DNA from: Bisporella sp. PMI_857
Taxonomy: Eukaryota; Ascomycota; Leotiomycetes; Helotiales; Helotiaceae
Assembly (NCBI GenBank): GCA_021307315.1
Contig: JAJSPD010000016.1
Span: 434,001 to 498,000 of the forward strand
Direction: 5' to 3'
Length of the DNA stretch: 64,000 nt
The position numbers and the translations under genes are program-made. How positions within the stretch are numbered: position 1 is the stretch's first letter; each line of letters starts with the position of its first letter. The notes beneath the pieces were generated by a model. The model had not been told where the DNA came from, ran no database searches, and saw only the letters and a list, made by a program, of their open reading frames with translations. Shown one piece after another: positions 32,930 through 44,548 of this stretch.

Positions 32930-34787
32930 ATGACAGGATATGTGAAGAGGGGCCAGCCGAAGAAACGTCCGCAGGCTCCTACCGGACCATCCTCTTCAAG
33001 CGAAACAAAGACTAATGGCTGACTAGATAGAGCATAAAAATAATCCAGTTCAAAATGACGTGAATGAAACTGCGACTGATAAGATCGAAGAGCTAAAGTT
33101 TAAGTTCATCACCTATACCGAAGCACCAAAGGATGCTTGGCCAAAAGTTCGTAAGGCTGTCCGTAGCCATGCAATGCTTGAATATCGACGTCAAGAACGC
33201 TCAAAGAAGCTCATCTTGCACGATAAAACACGGAAAAGCATCTTCGCCAATGCCGATGGCAAATCAGATACACAGCAGGGAATCCAACAGCTAACTAACT
33301 TCCTCCATACCTCTCTCGCAACGGTGGAACCATTCAAGGCCTTCCCTGTTGATATAAACAACTTTATGTTAGGCCACCTCACTACATGTATTATATCTTC
33401 CTATTTTAAATGCTCCCGATTCCTTTGACTGATCACCAGAGAAGATGCAACGACGATATACGACGTCCTCTACACAGTGGAGAAACTCCAGAACTTCAAT
33501 CCGGTCAAGGAACGCTGGATCCCGCTCTCATTTCAAGGCCTGCCGTGCTCCACGCATTAGTGGTTTGCACAGATGTTTATCTGGCTATCGCGTGTGGTGC
33601 GAGAGAGCGCCTTGCTGCGGTGAAGAGCTTGGTATGCCTATTCTCTCTTTGCTTCTTTTCGCGTTGGGACTACTTAACGTCTGGCAACTTCCGACACATT
33701 GGCAAGATATGTACATTGATAGCATATAAGTGGGGCCATGGGATTTGATTGTACAATTGCATTTTGACAGGGCAGGCGAGTTAATGGAGACTTCGTAGGG
33801 CCTGGCAATAAAGCTGGTGAATGAGCGACTAGTGGCTGGAGAAGTTAGCGATGGGACGATTGTGGTTGTCTGCGCGCTTGCGCATGCTGAGGTATGTCGT
33901 TCTCCTGCCATTCCCTCAATTCCTCCATCCATTTCACATCTCCACTCAAGACTGAGTTGACTGGAAGATGCAACTTATGAACGGCAACTTGTCAAACTAG
34001 AAAGTTCACATGAAAGGCCTCCGCCAAATGGTGCATTTACGCGGCGGCCAAGAAGCATTTGCAGCAAGTAGACTTATCCTCAGTAAAACGAACCGGCATT
34101 TCCATCTCCGTTGCCTAATTTTCACCGAACAGAAGATAATGAGAAAACAACAGCGCCGACCTTGTCGGCTCAATCGACCAATTTACCGCCCCCTACTTCC
34201 CACCACCCTGCGACATCATCTCATTCACCCCGCCGCCCCTGACTTTCCGTGGCATCGCCCCAAGCATCACCATCGAGGAATCGCTCGCGAAGATCCGTGC
34301 CTGTCTCGAGCCCATAACACAAGCCATGAATCTCCTCTACCAGAACCCAAATCAAATAGAGATCCATCCCCTTCGGCTCCGCGAAGACATCTCGTAGTTA
34401 CAATACACTTTATGAGCAAACGAACTCAACCGCGATGATCCGGTCGAGCATTTGGTGAACCAGACGCTTAGACTGGGCGTGCTGATGTACCTCACCACCC
34501 TACTAAATGAGATGCCGCCTAGCAAATCCATCAGCACGGGAATCGGCTCGAGACTATTAGCTTACTTGCGAGAGGTGAGGCAAAATGATGTATTGGACGC
34601 GGAGCTGGGGCTTTGGATGGTGTTTATTGGCACATCGCTCATGCAGGATGGAGACGGTAGGAATGGTTTTCTGCAGTTGGGGAGAGAGGTACTGGGCTTG
34701 ACGGCCTGGAGGACATGGGAGGTTGTGAAGGGGCAGTTGAGAGGGTTCTATTGGGTAGAGGGGATTCATGGAGACCTCTGGGCGTGA
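32930..34787 (+). pseudogene. Decayed fungal-specific transcription-factor-like gene
   Basis: The reading begins MTGYVKRGQPKKRPQAPTGP, continues with KFKFITYTEAPKDAW and VRKAVRSHAMLEYRRQERSK, typical of the fungal regulator/tachykinin-like family that pairs a short basic N-terminus with a Fungal_trans_2 region. Later pieces are LPIPLTDHQ, NFNPVKERWIPLSFQ, LHALVVCTDVYLAI, MKGLRQMVHLRGGQEAF and GRNGFLQLGREVLGLTAWRT, ending at 34787. Reading along the gene needs frame changes near 33025, near 33537, and near 34150, and two stops sit within 20 codons at 34395 (TAG) and 34413 (TGA), where CAG and CGA are expected. Some breaks could be introns, but not all, so I call it a pseudogene. The target genes are unknown. 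Confidence 0.7.
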
Positions 34788-35394
34788 AGGGGCGAAGCGT
34801 TGAAAGTGTATAGTTGCATATGTCCTGATGAGGTTGGATTCTAGCTTACCTTTATGAGCTATTTCGACGGTAGTGGCTACAGGCCTCAATACGAAGGGCA
34901 GCGTTTCCGACACAGTGGCTTCGCTAGTTTGTGCCTATTTTCATATCGTTTATGAGTGCAAATTAATCAGATGGTGCAGCGGGTTTCATGGAGACTAGGT
35001 GTTTCATATCTGTGATATAGGACAAAACTTTTATGTGTAGTCCTGGAAAATATCCTTAACTAGAATAGTTCGATCATTATGTCAAACGGTTTGTATAACG
35101 ATGAATATACGCTTCCTCATGGAAATTCAAAAGCATACCTAATAATCTAATATAGCGGTGAAGCATAGAACGCTATCGAAATTGCCTGTGCTTAATTAGT
35201 AGAGCGTGACAAACTTAGCTGATATATAAGCATAATATCAAATAAGGGTTTCAAATGCAGATTAAAGTGCACAGGTTAGGTCACAGCTCATAACACTTAT
35301 AGTATATTGAGTTGTCATTTCCAGAACTAGAACACACCAGATGCAATAGCACGAACCTGCGAAATTGCAAATGGGGACAACCAACTACAATGCC
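34788..35394. other. Intergenic, no gene seen
   Basis: AT-rich; holds the 3' end of the taxilin gene on the minus strand. Confidence 0.5.
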
Positions 35395-37284
35395 TTACAT
35401 TACAGTTGGTCGTTGGAGTTGCTGCTTTACGCCATTGACATTAGCCGTAACACCGTTCACGGAGCTGCTGGGAGGTGGAGGCACGGGACCGAATGTCTTC
35501 GGTTCGTGAATCTCATCCTCAGTGTCATACTCGCCCTCCTCACTCTCGCCTTCGCCCTCGCCCTCTTCATCGTCATAGCCCTCTTCATACTCGCTCTCGG
35601 TACCTTCATCACCTTCCGCATACTCGCCATCTAGGCCACCTTCCGTCATGACCATATTCCCTGCTACGCCACGTCCCTGCTTTTGCATCTGGTTGATGAT
35701 GCTTGTTAGCTTGGCGTTTTTCTTCTTCTCCGCTACAACTTCTTGCTGGATCTTGGTGCGCTCTTCCGCCATTTCTAGAATATTGCGATTCGTCGCGTCA
35801 TGTTTCCTGTTTAGGGCCATGTTCTCCTTTTCTAGGCGTTTGGTCTTTTTGGACATCTCTTCCATCTCCTTTCGGAACGTTAAGAAGAGATCATTGCTGT
35901 TATTAAGAGTATCCTCCACCTGTCGGAAATTAGCCCTGGATTACGCAATTCCAGAGTATATGTCTAACCTGCTTGAACTTTTCCACGTAAATATTTAACT
36001 GATTCCGCAACTCAGTCTCAGTTTTTGAAAAGGTCATTACTTGGTTGTTCAGAGCCCGAGACCGTGATGACTCTGCCTCAGCTGCTTTCCGTTTCTCCTC
36101 GAACCTTGCCATATGATACTGAACTTCTAGCTCCTTTGTCCGCATTTGCGAGTGGAAATGTAGTTCTCGTAGCTCGTACTGCTCGATTAGGGATTTAAAC
36201 CTCAGTTTAAACCTACGTTACTTTGTCAGAGAGATCTCATGTTAAGGAACATCCGTCTTACAGTTCTTCAACCTCTATATTGACGACCTGAGCTTGAGGA
36301 TTTTCTTTCGCTTCTTGGTAGTCTTGCAACTGCCAAAGCATTTGTTGAAACTTCTCGTCCCAAGCTAGACGGCTCGATTTTTCCGAGTCCTGCAGCGTTT
36401 TGTTCTCTCCCTAATCAACTATGAGTATGTTTGCCCTTCCATATCCATGGTAAAAGCGCACCTTCAACCGATTATTTTCCTTCTGGAGCTCTCTACAAAG
36501 CTTCTCTAGCTTCTCTTTCAATGTATTCGACTTGGTCAATTCATTCCTTGAGTAATCCTTTTCTTTCTGCAGCATATCACCTCTTTTCTTGTTCTTAAGA
36601 TTCTCGCGTTCTAATCGCTTCATATCTGCAAGGTGCTCCGTGACCCGTTTTTGTAGGGTCTCAATTTTCTGCAGTTCATCCATCTTTGACATTGAGCTGT
36701 TTAGTTCGCGATTCGCCTTCTTCACTTCCCGCTCTGAGAACTATTGTTAGCATATATAAATCAGAAGTGATATCTCAGACCTGGGGGAGGGCTAAAATGT
36801 GGCAATAATGCTCAACGCCAGACTTCTGAACAGGCTAGCACGCTTCATGCAGTACCACTATATTGTTTGTATACCATGCCCTCGTTACGAGCAGAAGTGT
36901 GTAGACTTAAGAAGCAATGTTTGATCGCCTCCTCTGAGTCCATAATTGACAGAGTTGCTGTCCATTCTGCACCTACACCCCCACAAATGCGAGTCGGAAG
37001 CAATGGAAGAGGTGGAACGAACCAATTTCAGCTTCCTGATCCTTCCCTTCGGCCGCATCGAGCTCCAGTTGTGCGATTTTCGCCTGTATCATCTTTGCAT
37101 CATCGTTTGGGTCCGACGCCTTCTTCTGCTTCCCTTTCTTTGCTCCACCTGCACTTGACTGCCCCCCATTATCATGATGGTGGTGACTATGGCCGTTCGC
37201 ATATGGCTCAGGATGAGCGTGAGTTGTAGCAGGTCTTGAGCTCGTGGGTACAGAGGTGTGGGCCGGATTGTTTGCAGTCGACAT
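35395..37284 (-). CDS. Taxilin-family coiled-coil protein
   Basis: Taxilins bind syntaxins and nascent chains and act in vesicle traffic in animals; the fungal role is less clear. Five exons close in phase (first 37284-37023; second from 36733). The start is MSTANNPAHTSVPTSSRPAT; an upstream in-frame start would add about 17 residues. A His-rich stretch and Lys-rich segment precede a long coiled coil: EREVKKANRELNSSMSKMDE, KLCRELQKENNRLK, then EQYELRELHFHSQMRTKELE and NDLFLTFRKEMEEMSKKTKR. These are hallmark taxilin motifs. The C-terminus is a very acidic linker followed by a Pro run, ending at 35395. The protein is about 540 residues. It is divergent from CYM1 across 590 bp. Confidence 0.9.
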
Positions 37285-37874
37285 GGTGCCACGCGGAGAC
37301 GGGGGGGAAGGTCTAAAGCTCGCTGGCGCAAGCACAGCTTCTGGTCATGAATGATTAATGCTCTCCAAATGGTAGTGTATGACGGCGATCTTGTGTTTCT
37401 GCAAGTTGTCGTGTGAACCAGCTCCTATTGGGTGGTGATGTGTTTGGGTACAAAGAAGCGAGCTACGTCCCAAAGGAGGAGTTTCAAAATGAGGCGGCCA
37501 AAAGCTCTTCTCCCTCGGAACAATACACAGCAATATGTTTGGTCAATCTCCAACACACCGATGCCGGGGGGACTGGGGGGACAAGGCTGCGATCAATTAT
37601 ATGTTCCTGGGCCAGGTTCTACAGCATCATCAACATCAAGGTCGACATGACATTGGGGCAAACAAATTTCGAACAAGGCGACATCTGATTGGCTGGTTGG
37701 ATCTGTAATTACACCCACTTGGCACGGCTCCATCTTTTTATTTTGCATATTGGCAGGGCATTTCAACAGCCTCGTATGATTCTGCTGCAGCCACCGCAGC
37801 GCAGGTTTTAATACCCTTCCGCTGCATATTGTGTTGGCCATTTCCTTCATCAGAGCCTGGCAATCAAAACCAGA
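37285..37874. promoter_or_regulatory. Divergent promoter of taxilin and CYM1
   Basis: 590 bp between two start codons pointing apart. Frames within it have no family motif. No specific regulatory element was confirmed. Confidence 0.4.
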
Positions 37875-40800
37875 ATGTTGCGAAATGCTTCCAAAGGCGC
37901 GGTGCGCAAAGCAGTCACCGAGCTTGCACAGTACCCAAAGCCGGGAGAAAAGCTTCATGGCTTTACGTTGCTCCGCGCGAAGCATGTTCCTGAGCTAGAA
38001 TTAACTGCTTTACATCTGCAGCACGACAAGACCGGGGCGGACTACCTGCATGTTGCTCGGGAGGACAAGAACAATGTATTTTCTATCGGATTCAAAACGA
38101 ATCCTCCAGATGACACGGGAGTACCGCATATTTTGGAACATACGACCTTATGCGGAAGTGAAAAGTAGTTATACCTCTACCTGAGATGGAATACATATAT
38201 GCTAAGTACTTGTAGATATCCCATACGTGATCCATTCTTTAAGATGCTTCCGAGGACGCTTTCCAACTTCATGAACGCTTTCACAGCAGACGCCCATACA
38301 TTTTATCCATTCGCCACCACAAATGAACAAGACTTCAAGAATCTTATGTCTGTCTATCTCGATGCCACACTACATCCGTTATTGAAACAAACAGATTTCA
38401 CGCAGGAAGGATGGCGGATTGGGCCGCAGAATCCTCGAGTGGCAGAAGCAGATGGCTCTGCAAATCCCGAAGATAGCAAGCTTGTTTTTAAAGGCGTTGT
38501 CTACAATGAAATGAAGGGCCAGATGTCAGATGCAGGATACCTATACTATATCAGATATAGAGACCATATGTTCCCAGCCATCAACAACTCTGGAGGAGAT
38601 CCGCAGAAAATGACGGATTTGACATATGAGCAGCTCAAGAAATTCCATGCTGAACATTACCACCCAAGCAATGCCAAGGTCTTCACTTACGGCGATATGC
38701 CTCTTGCCGACCATCTAGTTGAAGTGAATGCTCAGCTGAGTGCCTTTGAGCGGATCAAAGGGGATGTAGAGCTTCGGAAGCCCATTGATCTTTCAAGTGG
38801 GCCTCAAAATATTACTGTCACTGGGCCTATCGATCCTCTTGTAGATAAAGACATGCAGTACAAGACTTCGACATCGTGGCTCATTGGAGATTCCAAGAAT
38901 ATCGTGGAGGCCTTCTCGTTAGGAATTCTTACTTCGTTACTTATGGACGGTTATGGATCGCCCTTATATCGAAATCTGATCGAGGCTGGCCTGGGTACTG
39001 AATGGAGTCCAAACAGCGGTATGGACCACGCAGGCTCAGCCCTTATATTCTCAGTTGGTCTTACTGGTGTCAAGGAATCCGATGTGCCTAAGGTCAAGGA
39101 GGCTATCCGCAAGACCTTCGAGGAAGCCTATAAGAATGGTTTTGAGAAATCCAAGATTGATGGGTATCTTCATCAGATGGAACTTAGTTTGAAACACAAG
39201 ACAGCGAAGTTTGGGATGGGTCTCATGCATCGAATCAAGCCAAGGTGGTTTGACGGCGTTGATCCTTTTGATTCCTTGGCCTGGAACGATACAGTATCGG
39301 CATTTGAGAAGGAGCTTGCTAAGGGTGGATACCTGGAAGGTTTGTTGGAGAAGTATCTTCTGAACGATAATACTTTGACCTTTACAATGACACCTTCTGC
39401 CACATATGGCGATGAGCTCGCCTCAGAAGAAGCTAGTCGCCTTTCTGGTAAAATTGCCGAAGTCACTGAAAAGGCTGGTGGCGAAGTAGAAGCCCAGGCT
39501 CTATTAGAAAAGCGCGAACTGGAGCTTCTCGAAGAGCAAGGAAAATCCAATACACAAGACCTGAGCTGTTTGCCCACCGTCTATGTTCGGGACATCCCTC
39601 GCCAACACGAAGCCGCCGAGCTGAGAGACTCAAAGATTGGTGCTGTCAACGTACAATGGCACGAGGCACCTACCAATGGTCTGACATATTTCCGAGCTGT
39701 AAACAGATTCGAGAATCTCCCTGAAGAACTCAGAACTCTAATCCCTCTCTTCACAGACGCCATCATGCGCCTTGGAACAAAGGACATGTCTATGGAGCAG
39801 CTCGAGGATCTCATCAAGCTGAAAACCGGGGGAATTACAACGCGCTACCACCTCTCTTCCTCGCCACATGACTTCCGTTCCTACAGCGAAGGTCTAAGCT
39901 TTAGCGGAACGGCCTTGGATCGCAACATTCCAGATATGTTCAACCTACTGCAAAAACTCATAGTGGAGACGGACTTCGATAGTGCGCAGGCGGAGATGCA
40001 TATTCGTCAGCTTCTCCAAGGAGCTGCAGATGGCGCAGTAAATAATATCGCTTCTTCAGGCCATGTCTATGCCAAAGCGTACGCAGAAGCCAGATTAACA
40101 ACCCACGGTGCACTCAATGAGCAAACAAGCGGATTATCACAAGTTAAGCTTATCACATCCCTCGCCTCGCGCCCCGAAGCTGAGGGCCTGGCGGATGTGA
40201 TTCAAAAACTCAAGACAATTCAGCAGTTAGCCTTTTCCGGAGGTAATACCTTCCGCGCCGCCATTACCTGTGGCAAAGAAAGTGTATCGGCGAATGAGTC
40301 CCACCTCCAAACCTTCCTCTGTTCCCTCCCATCCACTACATCTATACCCACACCACCGTCAACCCCACAGCCCTTGAGCAGAAATACCAAAACATTCTTC
40401 CCTCTACCCTATCAAGTCTACTACGGCTCGCTCGCCCTACCAACAACATCATACACCTCACCCCTCTCCGCACCCTTACAAATCCTCTCCCAACTTCTGA
40501 CCCATAAACATCTACACCACGAGATCCGCGAAAAGGGTGGTGCATACGGCGGAGGCGCATACTCTCGAGGTCTCGATGGCGTCTTCGGATTCTACTCATA
40601 CCGCGACCCGAACCCGCTAAACACGATTAAGATCATGGAAGAGGCAGGGAAATGGGCAGCGGAGAAAGAATGGACGGATCGAGATCTCGAAGAAGCAAAA
40701 CTCTCGGTATTCCAGAGCGTCGACGCACCTAAGAGCGTTAGCGCCGAGGGGATGGATCGGTTCTTGAGCGGCGTGAGCAGCGAGATGAAGCAGGTGAGGC

Positions 40801-41024
40801 GTGAGCAGTTGCTGGATGTCAGTAGAGACCAGGTCAGACAGGTCGCGGAGAAGTTCGTTATTGAAGGGCTGCAGAAGGGAGAGGGAAGCATGGCGTTCCT
40901 GGGAGAGAAGAAATCTTGGGTTGATGGCACCTGGGAGACGAAAGACATGGGGATCTCGCCTTCCCCTGTGGATCCGGAGATCTTTGAAGAAGGCGATGTA
41001 AAGGACGCTGCGCTTGGATCGTGA
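37875..41024 (+). CDS. CYM1: Mitochondrial presequence protease Cym1/PreP (M16C)
   Basis: A zinc metallopeptidase in the mitochondrial matrix and intermembrane space that degrades cleaved presequences and short peptides. Two exons (37875-38164 and 38216-41024) give 1032 residues, close to the family norm. The inverted zinc motif HILEH (HxxEH) is followed by [10 protein letters not shown], with the intron splitting the Lys codon; the distal ligand lies in the EMKGQMSD region. The second half carries the substrate-binding [14 protein letters not shown]. The N-terminus is short, with a few basic residues ([14 protein letters not shown]), compatible with a mitochondrial leader. Residues about 800-840 form a Pro/Thr/Ser-rich loop that may be lineage-specific. 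It is convergent with ODC. Confidence 0.95.
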
Positions 41025-41382
41025 GTGTGAGTTTAAAGGGTTATTTGTATTTTGTACAGTATATGTATATTGCTCCACTCTGCATCTGGATGGCGTTCTT
41101 GTAGCATAGGCATTAGAACGATTGTAGAAATATGTATAGTCATGAAATTAAGAGCCAAAATGCGTTACAGAACGTCATTTTTTATTATACTAAACGAAAA
41201 GACTGGGAGTACGCTATTCAAAGGGAACTTGGGTAGCGTAGCCTAAAAGAAAGCCAACAACTCTACCCATACACTAATGCTTCTCATCTCTTCTGTATGT
41301 GCAACTCGCGAAATCCAAAGTATAGCTCTATGAAAAAAATTGAAAAAAAAACGTATAAAGCAAGATATGACAATATTATTAT
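41025..41382. other. Convergent 3' ends of CYM1 and ODC
   Basis: 358 bp with no gene. It holds the 3' untranslated regions of both flanking genes. Confidence 0.6.
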
Positions 41383-42772
41383 CTAGTGCATACCAAGAAG
41401 CGCCTTCGCACCAGGCTCGCTTGCAACATAGATGATATCGTGAGAGTCGCTGAAGCCATTGAAGCGAGTAGCAGAGCACTTGGTATAAGCACCCATATTC
41501 TCGAAATAGAGCCAGTCGCCAACATCCAAAAGGTGGTCGAAGCGGATGCTCGTAGCAATCTGATCGATGCCATCGCAGGTCGGACCCCAGATGGAATATT
41601 CGATACCATCAGAGGCGTCGTCGGCAGCAGTAGTATTGTAGTAATTATTATTATTGGCGACCGACAAGATCTTGGCAAGGGGCTTTTGATGATCGAATAT
41701 GATGCTCGAGAAGTTGCCGTAAAGACCATCATTGAGATAGAGCATGTAGCTCTTCTCGGCTGTGGCAGGGTCCTCAATAGTGCGACGCGCGATAACGTGA
41801 GTTGCGAGCGTGAAAGCAGAGGCGACATAGTAGCGACCAGGCTCACCAATGATGTTGATGTGGCTTGGCATAAACTCGTCCAAAGCCTCGCTTAGAACAG
41901 CAGCCATGTCCTCGAAAGTGTCACTGCTGAATCCGCCACCGACATCAAGGATGCGCATGTGGAAGCCATGGGAGTGGGCCTCGTCGAAAACAGTGCGGGC
42001 ATCCTTGACGGCCTTCCAGAATGCGTTGGGATCGGAAGCACCCGAGCCAACGTGGAAGCTGACACCAACAACATTAAGATCAAGCTCTTTGGCTAGAGTG
42101 AGCAGGTCGTTGGTGGTGTCCATAGCGGCTCCGAACTTGAGACTCAGGCGGCACAAACTTTGAGAATCATCAGTGGAGATACGGAGGAATAGCTCAGCAC
42201 TTGGGAAGAGCTTCTTGATCTTATACAGTTCATCGGTATTATCAAATGTCATCTGCTTGACTCCTTGAGAAGCAGCATATCGTACATAAGAGTTGGTCTT
42301 ACATGGCTGGGCATAGATGATGCGATGGGCATCAACGCCTGCCTTCAAGACTTGTTCGATTTCGGCCTTGGAAGCGCAGTCAAATCCGGTTCCAAGCTCT
42401 GCCAGGAGGCGAATGACTTGGGGATCAGGGTTGCATTTGACAGCTATAGGATGATTAGCATATATTCAGCACGGAGATAGAATGCAGTTTCTGCTTACCA
42501 TAGAAAGGCTTAACTCGCGAGAGGTTCTTCTTCCATCGCATATGTTGACGATAGACCTCGCCGAGATCAGCTACGAAGAACGTATCTTCATCGCCCGGCT
42601 CGCAAATTTCGTGATCGATGCTTTCGACCCGTTCCTTCAGGGCAGCCCCTATCAATTGTTTGGGGACATGTGCGCCATTGAGCTCAATATAAGAAGACTT
42701 TGAATGATCAAAATAGTCTTTGATAGATGTAACGCTTTGGGGTGATTCAATGGCGAGTGCGGAAGGTGACAT
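41383..42772 (-). CDS. Ornithine decarboxylase
   Basis: A PLP enzyme that converts ornithine to putrescine, the first committed polyamine step, in the cytosol; known as SPE1 in yeast and spe-1 in Neurospora. Two exons (42772-42499 and 42443-41383) close to 444 residues. The PLP lysine lies in AVKCNPDP, which starts exon 2. Also visible are SFHVGSGASD, DVGGGF, the phosphate-binding GEPGRYYV and the active-site Cys in WGPTCDGID at the dimer interface. A four-Asn run (NNNNYYNTT) is a local oddity in a loop. Fungal ODCs are normally controlled by antizyme; no antizyme gene is visible here. The ODC 5' flank is long (over 1.7 kb), in line with a strongly regulated gene. Confidence 0.95.
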
Positions 42773-44548
42773 ATCCTCGAGAGATTTTCGAGGTTGTTTA
42801 TGGAGATTTAGTCTGTTAGACTGTTAGCCTGTGCTTACCAAGTTGAACGGTAGAAAGGAGAAAGCATACCTTGTGGCCGGAACGGGTATTATGGGGGTCG
42901 GTATCGATCAGATCCTGCACTGATCTCGCGAGGTCGGCTCGACTCTTCCTCGGTCAGAGGAAGAACCTCTAAACTCGTCCTATGCGGCAGCTGAGGGGTT
43001 TCGGACGAAGGAGTGTTGTTGAGGGGCAAATCGAACAGAGAACGCTCAAGTCTTTTAGGCTGCAGCAGCAGGAGGTGGGCGGGTGTTAAGGATGTGTCTG
43101 TTAGGACGTTCAGAGAAATCTTGATCAGAGACTAAATTTCCGGCTGCTGAAGCCGTGTTGCAGAGGATGCCTTTGAGTTGACCAAAGGCAGTCAAACGGT
43201 GAGGTGTTTCCTTTGAGGCTCGCCAGAGATTCTGTCAGGAATACGCTGATTAGCCTCTGAGCTTTAAGGTGAATCACCGAGTCTTGCTACGATTGAGGGA
43301 CTCGTGTAACAGGACAATTGAGTGGTGTATGGCTGAATGAAGCAGTGCGCTCAATGTCGCCGCGTCGCCAGAAGGAAAGCTGCTTGCACTTTGTACTCAC
43401 CCGCTGGAACGAACTCTGCGACAAAATAGGGGAGTGTACTCAGTAGCAAAGGGGATACCCTTTCGATGATGTCTTGATAGATGATGGATTATTCTTTAGA
43501 GGTAAGAGTTAAGGTGCTCGAAAGCAAAGATGGTGTTGAGGTGTGTAGTTTGACTGTGTCGGTGACGGTTTTAAAAATTGCAAATAGTGGTGTTGCCCCA
43601 CTATATATCGCTTTAACCGCGATCTCCCGGTTCCAATCCAGATCCACCACCCAAAATCACTCAATTGCTGTTTGTGGCCCAACATCATTAATTTTATATC
43701 CCTCATACAGGAAATGACTAATTGCGCACAGAGCGGGGGGGGCCACTTTGATATGTTAAACAGCCTGCCGTCCCATTAACTTTGCGATAGATCTGCTTAC
43801 GGCCTGAAAGAGCTTATCTTCCACAAGCATGTGCCTCTCTGGTCCCCTGTGACGTAGGTTCAGGGGCGAAGCGAGATAGTTGTAGGTACGATATAGTGCA
43901 CACCAAAAAAAAAAGCAAATACAAATGCACAGCCATCATAACAATAGCGTATCAGATGGGCTAGTTTAGTCATTAGACACATATAGCTTAGTATCTGCAG
44001 CTGGCATCTCCATCGGGCCACAGGATCATATTCGACCAATCTCTTCCAGAACATTCACGTCTCATGAACCAGTGAGGTGGGATGTGGTCCTACGATCTCG
44101 ACGGCAACCAGCAGCGAGGGGGACGGAAGGCTGACTATATATCGTTCCGGTACCATGGAACACAGACGAGATCTCCTCCCAGATCTGTGGTTCCTACCAT
44201 TCCCAAATTAGATCTGGTGATTCTATGAAGGGGTACAGTAGTATCTTCTTGCCCTGATTCCATGTCAGCAACAAGTTTGGCGTTGCATAGAGATTCCCAA
44301 TGTTCAACAACCAACGGATGTCACGCAATACGACAGCAATTAGATAAATCGGAACTCCTATGACTCTTTCACAGCAGTGGGCGATTCGACAGCATAGCAG
44401 ACATGTTTCGCATCATTGACATTGATTGGCAGCCCATCATGTATTCATTAAATCTAAGACCACCTGCAGGCTATGAGCTATGTCCAATGCTACCAACGCC
44501 ATATATATGCCTGCCCCTAACGCCATTTCGTAAATGCATGATGCGTGT
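42773..44548. promoter_or_regulatory. Long 5' flank of ODC
   Basis: 1.8 kb between the ODC start and the stop of the exonuclease gene. Frames at 43481-43717 and 43860-44054 have no family content. Likely contains the ODC leader and promoter. Confidence 0.45.

Noticed and set aside
35365..36000. Hydrophobic plus-strand frames over the taxilin gene
   Set aside because: They are the antisense of its acidic and coiled-coil codons.
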